Positions 26,701 through 34,036 of a stretch of 64,000 bases of DNA are shown here, piece after piece. The stretch is taken from assembly GCF_009932475.1 (NCBI RefSeq), contig NZ_BJOV01000005.1:558001-622000 (forward strand). The letters are read 5' to 3'. The stretch comes from Gordonia spumicola. GTDB taxonomy: Bacteria > Actinomycetota > Actinomycetes > Mycobacteriales > Mycobacteriaceae. Every line of letters begins with the position of its first letter. The first letter of the stretch is position 1. Below the pieces are notes generated by a model, which searched no databases, was not told the DNA's origin, and saw only the letters and a program-made list of their open reading frames with translations. The position numbers and the translations under genes were made by a program.

Positions 26701-28243
26701 CGACCTGCTGTTCAACGGCGGCATCGGCACCTATGTCAAGGCGTCCGACGAAGCCGACGCCGATGTCGGCGACAAGGCCAACGACCCGATCCGCGTGACC
26801 GGCGCGCAGCTGCGCGTCAAGGTGGTCGGTGAGGGCGGCAACCTCGGTGTCACCGAGCACGGTCGCATCGAGGCCGACCTGTACGGCGTCCGGATCAACA
26901 GCGACGCGCTCGACAACTCGGCGGGCGTCGACTGCTCCGACCACGAGGTGAACATCAAGGTCCTGCTCGACTCGCAGATCGCGTCCGGTGCACTCGACGC
27001 GGCCGACCGTGAGAGCTTCCTCGAGTCGATGACCGACGACGTCGCCGACCTGGTGCTCGCCGACAACATCGCGCAGAACGCCGAGCTCGGCGTTGCTCGC
27101 GGAACCTCGCGCGACGATGTGGAACTGCATTCGCGCATCCTCGCCGAGCTGGCCGACTCCGGCGTCGACCTGGCATTGGAGGCGCTCCCGACGCCGGACG
27201 CCCTCGCCGCGCGGCGCGCGGGTGATCTCGGCAGGGGACTCACCAGTCCGGAACTCGCGACGGTGATGGCGCATGTCAAACTGCTGACCAAGTCGCGCCT
27301 GCTCGCGTCCAACCTGCCCGACAACGACCTGTTCGCCCCGATGGCGCAGGCGTACTTCCCCGCGGCGGTGCGGGAACGGTTCTCCGACGGCATCGCGGGT
27401 CACCGTCTGCGCCGCGAGATCGTCACGACCTGCCTGGTGAACCAGATCGTCGACGACGGCGGCATCGGCCATCTCCTCACGATCGGGGAGTCGACCGGGG
27501 CCGACACGGGTGAGGGCGCGCGCGGCTTCGTCGTCGCGAACGACGTGTTCGGCTTGAGCGCCCTCATCGGCGCGGTCCGCGCGGAGCGGATCCCGACCGC
27601 CGTGGGCGACGCCATGACCTCTCGCGTGCGGCAGCTGCTCGCGACGTCGTCGCGCTGGCTGCTGTCGCATCGACCGCAGCCTTTGGCGATCGCGGCCGAA
27701 GCCACCCGCTACGGCGACGTCTCGGTCCTCGCTCCGCGGCTGGGCGAGTGGCTGCGGCGCCCCGAGGCCGTCGACGCGATCGTCGCCGAGTACACCGAGG
27801 TCGGCGTCGACGCGGCGCTCGCCCGGACCGTCGCGGAGGCCCCGTACCGGGTGCACCTGCTCGACGTGCACGATCTCGCCGAGATCGAGGACCGGGACCC
27901 CGACGAGGTCGGCGACCTGCTGTTCGCGGTCCTCGATCATTTCCGGATCGACAGTCTCATCGCCGCCGTCGACACCCTGCCGCACGGCGACAGGTGGAAC
28001 CTGCTCGCCCGCGTCGCGCTGCACGACGACCTGCTCGCCGTGCTGCGGGGACTCACCGGATCGATCCTGGCGCTCAGCGAGCCGGACGAGTCGCCCGAGC
28101 AGAAGATCGCCGAGTGGTCGTCGGCCCGGTCCGCCCTGCTGCAGCGTGCGGGCGCGACCCTCGACGAACTCGTCGCCGCCGACGAGTGGGACATCGCCAC
28201 GCTGTCGGTCGCCGTTCGTGCGTTGCGTAGTGTGATCGGGTAG
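23717..28243 (+). CDS. gdh: NAD-specific glutamate dehydrogenase, large (180-kDa class)
   Basis: About 1508 residues, shorter than the usual ~1600 but with all parts: N-terminal ACT-like regulatory regions, then the catalytic core near residues 690-1170 (KNAVIVPVGAKGGFV, substrate lysine region; GDMSGDVFGNGMLLS for NAD binding) and the long C-terminal helical domain. It converts glutamate to 2-oxoglutarate and ammonium, linking nitrogen and carbon flow. Start: GTG at 23717 has AAAGGG at proper distance; an in-frame GTG at 23708 overlaps that site. The M. tuberculosis counterpart Rv2476c is controlled by GarA. Confidence 0.93.
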   Translation: MADLAERYGADVHDLTNDQVADRFERHRAVGAIRSPGEFRIDANRIDGGAIEINIVVDDVPLLVESVLTVVGDAGYTVVRTDHPQFTVARDAGGRLTGLAIGGAGLHEAWITVTAAASPDADFDALVATVRGALQRVVSVRDDTVAMRERMAEVIASLADAGGDLEDIRLLEWLAARANFVGVGYRAATVDPAAGDALGVWRDPETPRPAPAATGVAVDRAWLPTGMLRGRFPILVRAVVDDVEHQFLGLITSTGLYQSVRDIPGVRHKVRQVLDGLGLVDDSYNGLAAVELLQTFPLVELMASEADDLTGRIRELLDSQAGRTPRFQVRVGLDGQTVSALVFMPREAYSTAVRTRVIDIIKRAHGGDETDFTTRISNSPLAQLQVLMHVGEATTLADSAGASCRAQLADAVRTWDDHIRDRVSDDASLRLLGTVAERYRDERDPADAAADLPIAAGLQSGDLHVAVDTPDSSAWTFTLYLCDRQAALTDVLPMLQSLGLTVDDEHPHVIDRPDGSRVWIYEFTVQPAPGVDVEHTDDLPDRVADAFRRMWRGEADIDGLGELVLRAGLSARWVEMLRTYARYLGQCGFGYSLSHIASVLGEQRGATAALVDLFAASFDPDSADDARRDEASDRLDGHIAGILSLDADRVVSALAAVVRATLRTTFYIDADGWTRPTIAVKLRTGDLAFAPAPRPKYEIFVHSPLVEGVHLRFGDVARGGLRWSDRQEDFRTEILGLVKAQAVKNAVIVPVGAKGGFVVRRGPATREEGVECYRAFIASLLQLTDDLDTATGSVLHPARVVRRDGDDPYLVVAADKGTASFSDIANSVSNHYDFWLGDAFASGGSVGYDHKAMGITARGAWEAVKRHFREMGVDVQSEDFTAVGVGDMSGDVFGNGMLLSRHTRLIAAFDHRHVFVDPNPDAATSYVERERLFRLPRSSWADYDTSLISEGGGVWPRDVKSIPISAQMSAALGLADDVTELSPPELLRAVLLAPADLLFNGGIGTYVKASDEADADVGDKANDPIRVTGAQLRVKVVGEGGNLGVTEHGRIEADLYGVRINSDALDNSAGVDCSDHEVNIKVLLDSQIASGALDAADRESFLESMTDDVADLVLADNIAQNAELGVARGTSRDDVELHSRILAELADSGVDLALEALPTPDALAARRAGDLGRGLTSPELATVMAHVKLLTKSRLLASNLPDNDLFAPMAQAYFPAAVRERFSDGIAGHRLRREIVTTCLVNQIVDDGGIGHLLTIGESTGADTGEGARGFVVANDVFGLSALIGAVRAERIPTAVGDAMTSRVRQLLATSSRWLLSHRPQPLAIAAEATRYGDVSVLAPRLGEWLRRPEAVDAIVAEYTEVGVDAALARTVAEAPYRVHLLDVHDLAEIEDRDPDEVGDLLFAVLDHFRIDSLIAAVDTLPHGDRWNLLARVALHDDLLAVLRGLTGSILALSEPDESPEQKIAEWSSARSALLQRAGATLDELVAADEWDIATLSVAVRALRSVIG

Positions 28244-28286
28244 GAGTGGTCGCTCGGGCCGCCCGAGGTGGAGAGAGGCGGCCGGA

Positions 28287-28769
28287 GTGACCGACCAGAC
28301 TGCAGGGACACCGGCCGACCGTAGGCTGTTCGACGACGGCGGCCACCGCACCGACGCCGGGTTCGTGGTGCGGGTCCCCGTCCGATGGTCCGACATGGAC
28401 GTCTACCAGCACATCAACCATGCGCGAATGGTGACGCTGCTGGAGGAGGCGCGCATCCCGTGGCTCTTCTACGACGACAAGCCGACGGCGCCGCTGCGCA
28501 AGGGATGCCTCGTCGCCGATCTGCACGTCAAGTACCAGGGGCAGATCCGGCATGACGAGTCGCCCATCTCGGTGACGATGCACGTCGAGAAGCTCCGCGC
28601 GGTCGACTTCACCGTCGGCTACGAGGTGCGTCCCTTCGGTGCGCCCGCGGACTCGAAGCCCGCCGTCGTGGCGTCGACGCAGCTGGTGTCGTTCGACATC
28701 GACACGCAGCGCCCTCGGCGGATGACGCCGGAGGAGAAGGCGTACCTGACCTCCTTCATCCGGTCATGA
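28287..28769 (+). CDS. Acyl-CoA thioesterase (4HBT hot-dog family)
   Basis: 160 residues. The catalytic segment RWSDMDVYQHINHARMV carries the Asp of the 4-hydroxybenzoyl-CoA thioesterase family, and the rest follows the hot-dog fold with one domain. It hydrolyses an acyl-CoA of unknown chain. GTG start. A small hairpin (CTCGGG-CCG-CCCGAG, 28253-28267) sits in the 43-nt gap after gdh. Its stop overlaps the next start (ATGA). The same neighbour is found after gdh in mycobacteria (Rv2475c). Confidence 0.88.
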   Translation: MTDQTAGTPADRRLFDDGGHRTDAGFVVRVPVRWSDMDVYQHINHARMVTLLEEARIPWLFYDDKPTAPLRKGCLVADLHVKYQGQIRHDESPISVTMHVEKLRAVDFTVGYEVRPFGAPADSKPAVVASTQLVSFDIDTQRPRRMTPEEKAYLTSFIRS

Positions 28770-29455
28770 CCGGCCCACAGCGCGGCATCGCGCCACACCG
28801 GGAGTCCGACCGCGGCGATCTCGCGGCCTTCGTCGCGCGCGCGGGACGGGTCGACGAGTCGGGCGTCGTCCGGCTGCACCAGCGCCCCGACGACCGCGTC
28901 GGTCTGTGGGTGCGGACCGGATTCGACGTCCTCGCCACCCGGTCGATCTTCGGGACCGTCGAACCGTCCGACGTGATCGGCGACCTCACGGTCCTGGCGT
29001 CGTCCTTGGCCGCGGCCGATGCGATCGTGCAGGTGGGAAACCCGCCGACCATCGCATGGCAGGGTGCGCTGCCCGGCGCGAACGGCTACATCCACGTGGA
29101 CGACGTCCCGGCCCGGGCCATCGTCGACCTGGCCCGACGAGGCCTCGGTGTGGCCCGCGACGAATCGGGCGCTCTCGGCCCCGCGTCGTCACTGCTCGAC
29201 CAGAAGGTCCTGTCGGTGACCGGCGGCGACGACACGGTCGACGTCACCATGCGCGCCGTCTTCGCCCTGACGTCGATGGGATTCGTCCGCGACGCCGCGG
29301 GTCACGAGATCACCGCAGACTCGTCTCTCGACGCCATCGCCGCCGACGAACCGGTCCGCGTCCGTGCCTCGGCGGCCTGGGTCCGTCTCGACGCCCGCTT
29401 CGGCTCGGTCTACCAGCGCCGCACCGCACTGTCCCTCAACGTCGGAGCCCCCTGA
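28766..29455 (+). CDS. Conserved actinobacterial hypothetical protein (Rv2474c-like position)
   Basis: 229 residues, soluble, no signal peptide. No family motif that I can name; the middle region VQVGNPPTIAWQGALPGANG looks conserved-type sequence. It overlaps the thioesterase gene by 4 nt and sits where M. tuberculosis has Rv2474c of similar size, so it belongs to the gdh-thioesterase transcription unit. It is convergent with the alpha-glucosidase gene with a 6-nt gap. Confidence 0.75.
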   Translation: MTGPQRGIAPHRESDRGDLAAFVARAGRVDESGVVRLHQRPDDRVGLWVRTGFDVLATRSIFGTVEPSDVIGDLTVLASSLAAADAIVQVGNPPTIAWQGALPGANGYIHVDDVPARAIVDLARRGLGVARDESGALGPASSLLDQKVLSVTGGDDTVDVTMRAVFALTSMGFVRDAAGHEITADSSLDAIAADEPVRVRASAAWVRLDARFGSVYQRRTALSLNVGAP

Positions 29456-29461
29456 CTCGGC

Positions 29462-31060
29462 TCAGACGAGCCACGCCGCGGCGTCGGCAGGCAGCAGGCC
29501 GCCTTCGAGGGGCGTGCTGACCAGCAGGACCTGACCGGGCGGCAGGGGGACGGCCACGTCGGACGCGTTGAGGGCGCAGATCAGGCCGCCGGGCCTGCGG
29601 AACGCGATGCAGCCCGCGGGGGCGCCGTACCACTCGACGGTGTCGCCGGAGAACTCCGAACGGTTGTAGCGCAGGTCGACGGCCTGCCGGTACAACGACA
29701 GGGTCGAGAAGATGTCCTCCAACTGCGCCTCGACGGTCAGTGGTGCCCAGTCGGCCGGGATCGGCAGCCACGTGTCGGGATTCCGGCTGAACCCGAACGG
29801 CGGACGCGGACCCTCCCACGGGAGCGGGACGCGGCAGCCGTCACGGCCGCGATCGGTGTGCCCGGAGGCCTCCCACACCGGGTCGACGAGCGCCTCGTCG
29901 GGAAGGTCGGCGTCGGGCAGTCCGAGTTCGGCTCCGTTGTAGACGAACACAGTCCCCGGAAGCGCGAGTTCGACGAGCGCCATCGCGCGGGCGCGTCGGG
30001 TGCCGATCACGAGGTCGCCGTCGGGCGCGTAGCGCGTCACCTCGCGCGGCACATCGTGGTTCGACAGCGTCCACGTCGGGGTGGCCCCGACGAGGTCGGT
30101 CGCCGCCAGCGACGACACGATCGCGTCCCGGATCCGATCGGCGTCGAAGTCGACGGTCGCCAGCGCGAAGTTGAAACCGAGATGCAGTTCATCGGGCCGC
30201 ACGTACTTGGCGAACGCCTCGTTCGAGGTCACCCACACCTCGCCGACGTTGAACGTGCCGGGGTACTCGTCCATCACGGCACGGATCTCGCGGTGGATGG
30301 CGTGGACGCCGTCGCGGTTGAACCGCGGGTCGTCGTCGGTGTGCTTGAGGATCTCCGAGGGATGCTCCATGTCGGGGAGTCCCGCCGGTTTGGACATGCC
30401 GTGCGACACGTCGATCCGGAAACCGTCGACGCCGCGGTCGAGCCAGAAGCGCATCGTCGTACGGAGATCGTCGAGGACCTCGGGGTTGTCCCAGTTCAGG
30501 TCGGGTTGCGCGGCCGCGAACAGGTGCAGATACCACTGGCCCGGGGTCCCGTCGGCTTCGACGACGCGTCGCCACGCGGGCCCGCCGAAGACGCTCGTCC
30601 AGTTGTTCGGCGGGAGCGAACCGTCGTCGCCGCGTCCGTCGCGGAAGATGTAGCGCGCCCGTTCGGCGCTGCCGGGTGCGGCGGCGAGCGCCTGTCGGAA
30701 CCATTCGTGCTGGTCGCTCGTGTGGTTCGGGACGAGGTCCATCGTCACCCTGATGTCGCGGTCGTGCGCTTCGCGGACGAGGCGGTCGAAGACGGCGAGG
30801 TCGCCGAACAGGGGATCGACGTCGCGGGGATCGGAGACGTCGTAGCCGTGGTCGGCCATCGGGGAGCGCATGATGGGCGACAACCAGATCGCGTCGACCC
30901 CGAGCAGCTCCAGATAGCCGAGCTTGTCGATGACGCCCGCGAGGTCCCCGACGCCGTCGCCGTTCATGTCCGAGAACGAACGGGGATACACCTGATAGAC
31001 GACGGCTGATCGCCACCAGTCACCGGCGGGTTCCGCATTGCTCACGTACTGTTCGCTCAC
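29462..31060 (-). CDS. aglA: Alpha-glucosidase, glycoside hydrolase family 13
   Basis: 532 residues. GH13 conserved regions in order: MDLVPNHTSDQH near residue 108, DGFRIDVSHG with the nucleophile Asp near 216, the acid/base Glu in NVGEVWVTSNE near 270, and the transition-state Asp in LSNHDVPRE near 335. A cytoplasmic enzyme that hydrolyses alpha-1,4- or 1,6-glucosides, or isomerises disaccharides in some relatives. GTG at 31060 or at 31045 can start it. M. tuberculosis Rv2471 (aglA) has the same place beside glbO. Confidence 0.9.
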   Translation of the reverse strand: MSEQYVSNAEPAGDWWRSAVVYQVYPRSFSDMNGDGVGDLAGVIDKLGYLELLGVDAIWLSPIMRSPMADHGYDVSDPRDVDPLFGDLAVFDRLVREAHDRDIRVTMDLVPNHTSDQHEWFRQALAAAPGSAERARYIFRDGRGDDGSLPPNNWTSVFGGPAWRRVVEADGTPGQWYLHLFAAAQPDLNWDNPEVLDDLRTTMRFWLDRGVDGFRIDVSHGMSKPAGLPDMEHPSEILKHTDDDPRFNRDGVHAIHREIRAVMDEYPGTFNVGEVWVTSNEAFAKYVRPDELHLGFNFALATVDFDADRIRDAIVSSLAATDLVGATPTWTLSNHDVPREVTRYAPDGDLVIGTRRARAMALVELALPGTVFVYNGAELGLPDADLPDEALVDPVWEASGHTDRGRDGCRVPLPWEGPRPPFGFSRNPDTWLPIPADWAPLTVEAQLEDIFSTLSLYRQAVDLRYNRSEFSGDTVEWYGAPAGCIAFRRPGGLICALNASDVAVPLPPGQVLLVSTPLEGGLLPADAAAWLV

Positions 31061-31079
31061 GTACGCGATTGTTTCACAA

Positions 31080-31472
31080 TCAGAACGGGCTGTTGATCAA
31101 CGAATCGGCCGCCATCTCCATGTATTCGAGGATGCGGGCGCGGTGCTCCTCGTCGAGGACGTCCGATTCGATCGAACCGATGGCGATTCGCATGCAGCGC
31201 AGCCACGCGTCGCGTTCCATGGGGCCGATCTTGTACGGGACGTGTCGCATGCGGAGCCGCGGGTGGCCGCGTTCGTCGGAGTAGGTGTGCGGCCCGCCCC
31301 AGTACTGCTCGAGGAACATCCGCAGGCGTCGCTCCGCGGGGCCGAGATCCTCCTCCGGGTACATGGGCCGAAGGATCTCGTCGGAGGCGACCTCCGCGTA
31401 GAACGCCGCGGTTATCCGTTCGAACGTCGCGTGGCCGCCGACCTCGTCGTAAAAGGTGGTCATGACGCCCAT
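31080..31472 (-). CDS. glbO: Truncated hemoglobin, group II (HbO)
   Basis: 130 residues. The compact 2/2 globin fold is visible: YDEVGG at the start, ITAAFYAEV in helix B, the proximal histidine in [10 protein letters not shown], and the group II tryptophan G8 in RDAWLRCM. It binds O2 tightly and may handle oxygen or reactive nitrogen, which would be relevant beside nitrate metabolism, though this gene is part of the conserved backbone. The first codons ([11 protein letters not shown]) allow a start at Met 4. It is 19 nt upstream of aglA on the same strand. Confidence 0.92.
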   Translation of the reverse strand: MGVMTTFYDEVGGHATFERITAAFYAEVASDEILRPMYPEEDLGPAERRLRMFLEQYWGGPHTYSDERGHPRLRMRHVPYKIGPMERDAWLRCMRIAIGSIESDVLDEEHRARILEYMEMAADSLINSPF

Positions 31473-31614
31473 TGTCCACGACGACGGTCGTCTACGACGT
31501 TCTGTAGGCCCTATCGGGACGGCCGTCGGGTCCGTGAGCTAAATTGGTTCACGATGACCTGCACCTGGCAGGTCGTGTGCGCTCAACTCCAGGCGCGAGT
31601 CGAAAGGGTGGGGT

Positions 31615-31863
31615 GTGGACCAGCTCATAGTTCCCGTCGGTGTGACTGTCACCGCGCTGTGCGTGCTCTCCGTGGTCATTTGTGTCGTGTCGATGGCGTT
31701 CTCGTGGGGCGTCAAGCGTCCGCAGGTCACCGAGTACACGCTCGACCAGCGGTGGGACCGCGGTCCGGCGCTGTTCACCGCGACCGACATCGATCCGATG
31801 ACCCTCGCCCGGCATGCAGAGCCCGGCGACACCGAGGGAGGTTCCGCAAGTGGCAAGTGGTGA
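31615..31863 (+). CDS. ctaJ: Single-span membrane protein, candidate aa3-type oxidase subunit CtaJ
   Basis: 82 residues: one N-terminal membrane span (VTVTALCVLSVVICVVSMAF) followed by a polar tail ending in GSASGKW. Size, topology and the following DUF5130 gene match the mycobacterial CtaJ, a subunit seen in the bc1-aa3 supercomplex of M. smegmatis. GTG start with GAAAGGG upstream. It overlaps the next gene by 14 nt. The CtaJ identity rests on remembered family features and neighbourhood, not on an alignment. Confidence 0.65.
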   Translation: MDQLIVPVGVTVTALCVLSVVICVVSMAFSWGVKRPQVTEYTLDQRWDRGPALFTATDIDPMTLARHAEPGDTEGGSASGKW

Positions 31864-32317
31864 CATCGCGCACGTCGATCCGGCGTCGCTCCCGATCGGT
31901 TCGGCCGTCACGTCCAGTGGCCGCGTCTCCGCGGCCCTGTACCCCGGGCAGGGCTTCGACACCCCGCCGCTGAGCCAGAACGACCTCATCCTCCTCGACG
32001 ACACGCTCAAGGAGACCAGCGAGGTCGCCCGCGTGCGGTTCTCGGTCTTCATCGGCGATCTCGGCTCCGACGTGGTCGCCGGTGCGCGTGCCGCGCTCGC
32101 GAAGTCGCCCGAGCCGTACAACGGCGCGCTGATCGCCGTGTCGCCGAACTCGCGCGACGTCGTCGTCGTGTCCGGCGCGGACGTCGCGGGCCGCGTCAAC
32201 GATCGTGTCGCCGAACTCGGTGTGGCCGCCGCGCTCTCGGCGTTCAAGCAGGGTGAACTCGTCGACGGCCTCGTCTCCGCGCTCCGCGTGATGGCGACCG
32301 CGGTCGCGCGTCCCTGA
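31850..32317 (+). CDS. DUF5130 domain protein (TPM-like fold)
   Basis: 155 residues, starting at GTG 31850 with GGGAGG upstream; the in-frame ATG at 31814 lies inside ctaJ and is less likely. Central segment SEVARVRFSVFIGDLG and DVVVVSGADVAGRVNDR are typical of DUF5130, an actinobacterial domain of unknown function paired with ctaJ. The product looks soluble and may bind the oxidase complex; that is inference. Followed by a strong terminator. Confidence 0.8.
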   Translation: MASGDIAHVDPASLPIGSAVTSSGRVSAALYPGQGFDTPPLSQNDLILLDDTLKETSEVARVRFSVFIGDLGSDVVAGARAALAKSPEPYNGALIAVSPNSRDVVVVSGADVAGRVNDRVAELGVAAALSAFKQGELVDGLVSALRVMATAVARP

Positions 32318-32329
32318 CGTCTCTCGCGG

Positions 32330-32364
32330 CGAACGCCCTCGACCTTCCCGGTCGAGGGCGTTCG
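32330..32364. terminator. Terminator after the ctaJ-DUF5130 pair
   Basis: Perfect 15-bp stem, arms 32330-32344 and 32350-32364, loop TTCCC. Starts 13 nt after the DUF5130 stop and is followed by TCGTTCG. Also suits the convergent fadD transcript. Confidence 0.85.
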
Positions 32365-32368
32365 TCGT

Positions 32369-32425
32369 TCGTGGGGCCTGTCGAGCCGTCCCCGGCTCGT
32401 CGAGCGCAGTCGAGACGCTCCCGCG
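32369..32425. repeat. Possible dispersed TCGAG-rich intergenic repeat
   Basis: GTCGAGCCGTCCCCGGCTC and CGTCGAGCGCAGTCGAGACG fill the spacer between convergent genes. Elements with GTCGAG/GTTGAG blocks of this kind are scattered in spacers of related actinobacteria. A loosely similar stretch lies at 37340-37400. Only one clear copy is seen here, so repeat status is tentative. Confidence 0.3.
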
Positions 32426-34015
32426 TCAGGAGTACGTCCGCGAGCGGGCCCCGCGCGTCCACAGGACGTCGTCGCCCACGTCGCGGCCGTCGGCGACGAG
32501 GGACCGTTTGAGGATCTTGTTGGTCGCGGTCGACGGCAGGTCGGACGCGACCCGGACGAATCGCGGCCAGGCCTTGGGCGACAGGTCGTCCTGCGCGGCG
32601 AGGAAGTCGCCGAACTCCTCCGGGGTGAGGGCGGCGTCGTCGCGCAGCACGAGCGCGGCCATCACCTCGTCGCCGACGCTCTCCGGGACGTGGGTGGCGT
32701 ACACGGCGACGCGGCTCACCGCGTCCAACCGCATCAGGATCCGCTCGATCGGCGCCGCCGTCAGGTTCTCGCCGTCCACGCGCAGCCAGTCCGAGGTCCG
32801 ACCCGCGAGGTACAGGTAGCCGTCGGTGTCGGCGTACGCGAGGTCGCCTGACCAGTACATGCCGCCGCGCATGCGTTCGGCGTTGGCATCCGGATTGTTG
32901 TAGTAGCCGGAGAAGAAGCCCGCGCCCGACGTGTTGACGAGTTCGCCGATCGCGTCGTCCGGGTTGACGAGAACACGATGCTCGTCGAACACCGCGGGCG
33001 CGCACGGCTGCGACGTGTCGGGGTGATACACCTCGACGCCGGGCAGACCACGGCCGATCGACCCCGGCGGGGTGGTCTCGTCGCGGGTGATGATGACGGC
33101 GTTCTCCGTCGACCCGAACGCGTCGGTCACATGCACGTCGAAGCGGCGGGCGAACTCGCCGATGTCGCGTTCGGACGCCTCGTTGCCGAACGCGATGCGC
33201 AGCGGATTGTCGGCGTCGTCCGGGCGCGGCGGCGTGGCGAGCACATAGGAGAGCGGCTTGCCGACGTAGTTCATGTAGGTCACCCCGAACCGGCGGAGAT
33301 CGTCGACGAAGCGCGACGCCGAGAACCTGGTCGGCACCAGGGTGCCACCCGCGTTGACCGCGGGGGAGAAGCCGCCCGCGATGGCGTTCGAGTGGAACAG
33401 CGGCATGGACAGGTAGAACACGTCATCGGCGGTCAGCCCGAACCGTTCGACGAGGTTGGTGCCCGCGAACAGCACCATCAGGTGCGAGACGAGCACGGCT
33501 TTCGGGTCGCCGCTGGTGCCGGAGGTGAAGATCATCATGAACGGGTCGGTCATCTCGACCGTCCGCACCGGGGTGAGGTCGCCCGCGGCCTCCGCCTCCC
33601 GTGCCCACGATCGGGAGTCGACGTCGACCACCACGACGCCGGGCAGGTCGAGGCCGGTCAACAGATCGCGGTGCTCGGCGTCGACGAGCAGCAGCTGGGA
33701 GTCGGAGCGGGCGATGTCGCCCGCGAGCGCGCTGCCGCGCCGGGTGTCGTTCACCCCGCACAGCACGTATCCGCCCTCTGCCGCCCCCGCGAGGGCGACG
33801 AGCATGTCCGGCGTGTTGCCGAGCAGCGCCGCCACGTGCGGCGGGCGGGCGTCGTCGAGGCGGGCGATCACGGCGGCCGCGTGGCGACGCGCACGGCCGA
33901 TGTACTCCGGCCAGGACCACTCGACGGTGTCCCCGGTGTCGCGGTGCGCGAAACGCACCGCGACACCGGGAGTCTCGGCCCGTTCAGCGATCAGTTCCTG
34001 CAGTGTCTGTGCCAT
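32426..34015 (-). CDS. Acyl-CoA synthetase (AMP-forming, FadD-like)
   Basis: 529 residues. The adenylation P-loop MIFTSGTSGDPKAV lies near residue 162, followed by YLSMPLFHSN, DAFGSTENAV (A5-type motif), YWSGDLAYAD (A7) and the hinge GRTSDWLRVDGEN. C-terminal NKILKR contains the catalytic lysine (A10). It activates a carboxylic acid to acyl-AMP and then acyl-CoA; the closest feel is of FadD1/FadD17-type fatty acid or steroid side-chain ligases, but substrate is unknown. ATG start. It is 21 nt downstream of pepN on the same strand and may be read from it. Confidence 0.9.
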   Translation of the reverse strand: MAQTLQELIAERAETPGVAVRFAHRDTGDTVEWSWPEYIGRARRHAAAVIARLDDARPPHVAALLGNTPDMLVALAGAAEGGYVLCGVNDTRRGSALAGDIARSDSQLLLVDAEHRDLLTGLDLPGVVVVDVDSRSWAREAEAAGDLTPVRTVEMTDPFMMIFTSGTSGDPKAVLVSHLMVLFAGTNLVERFGLTADDVFYLSMPLFHSNAIAGGFSPAVNAGGTLVPTRFSASRFVDDLRRFGVTYMNYVGKPLSYVLATPPRPDDADNPLRIAFGNEASERDIGEFARRFDVHVTDAFGSTENAVIITRDETTPPGSIGRGLPGVEVYHPDTSQPCAPAVFDEHRVLVNPDDAIGELVNTSGAGFFSGYYNNPDANAERMRGGMYWSGDLAYADTDGYLYLAGRTSDWLRVDGENLTAAPIERILMRLDAVSRVAVYATHVPESVGDEVMAALVLRDDAALTPEEFGDFLAAQDDLSPKAWPRFVRVASDLPSTATNKILKRSLVADGRDVGDDVLWTRGARSRTYS

Positions 34016-34036
34016 AGGCGGATTCTGACACAGGTT

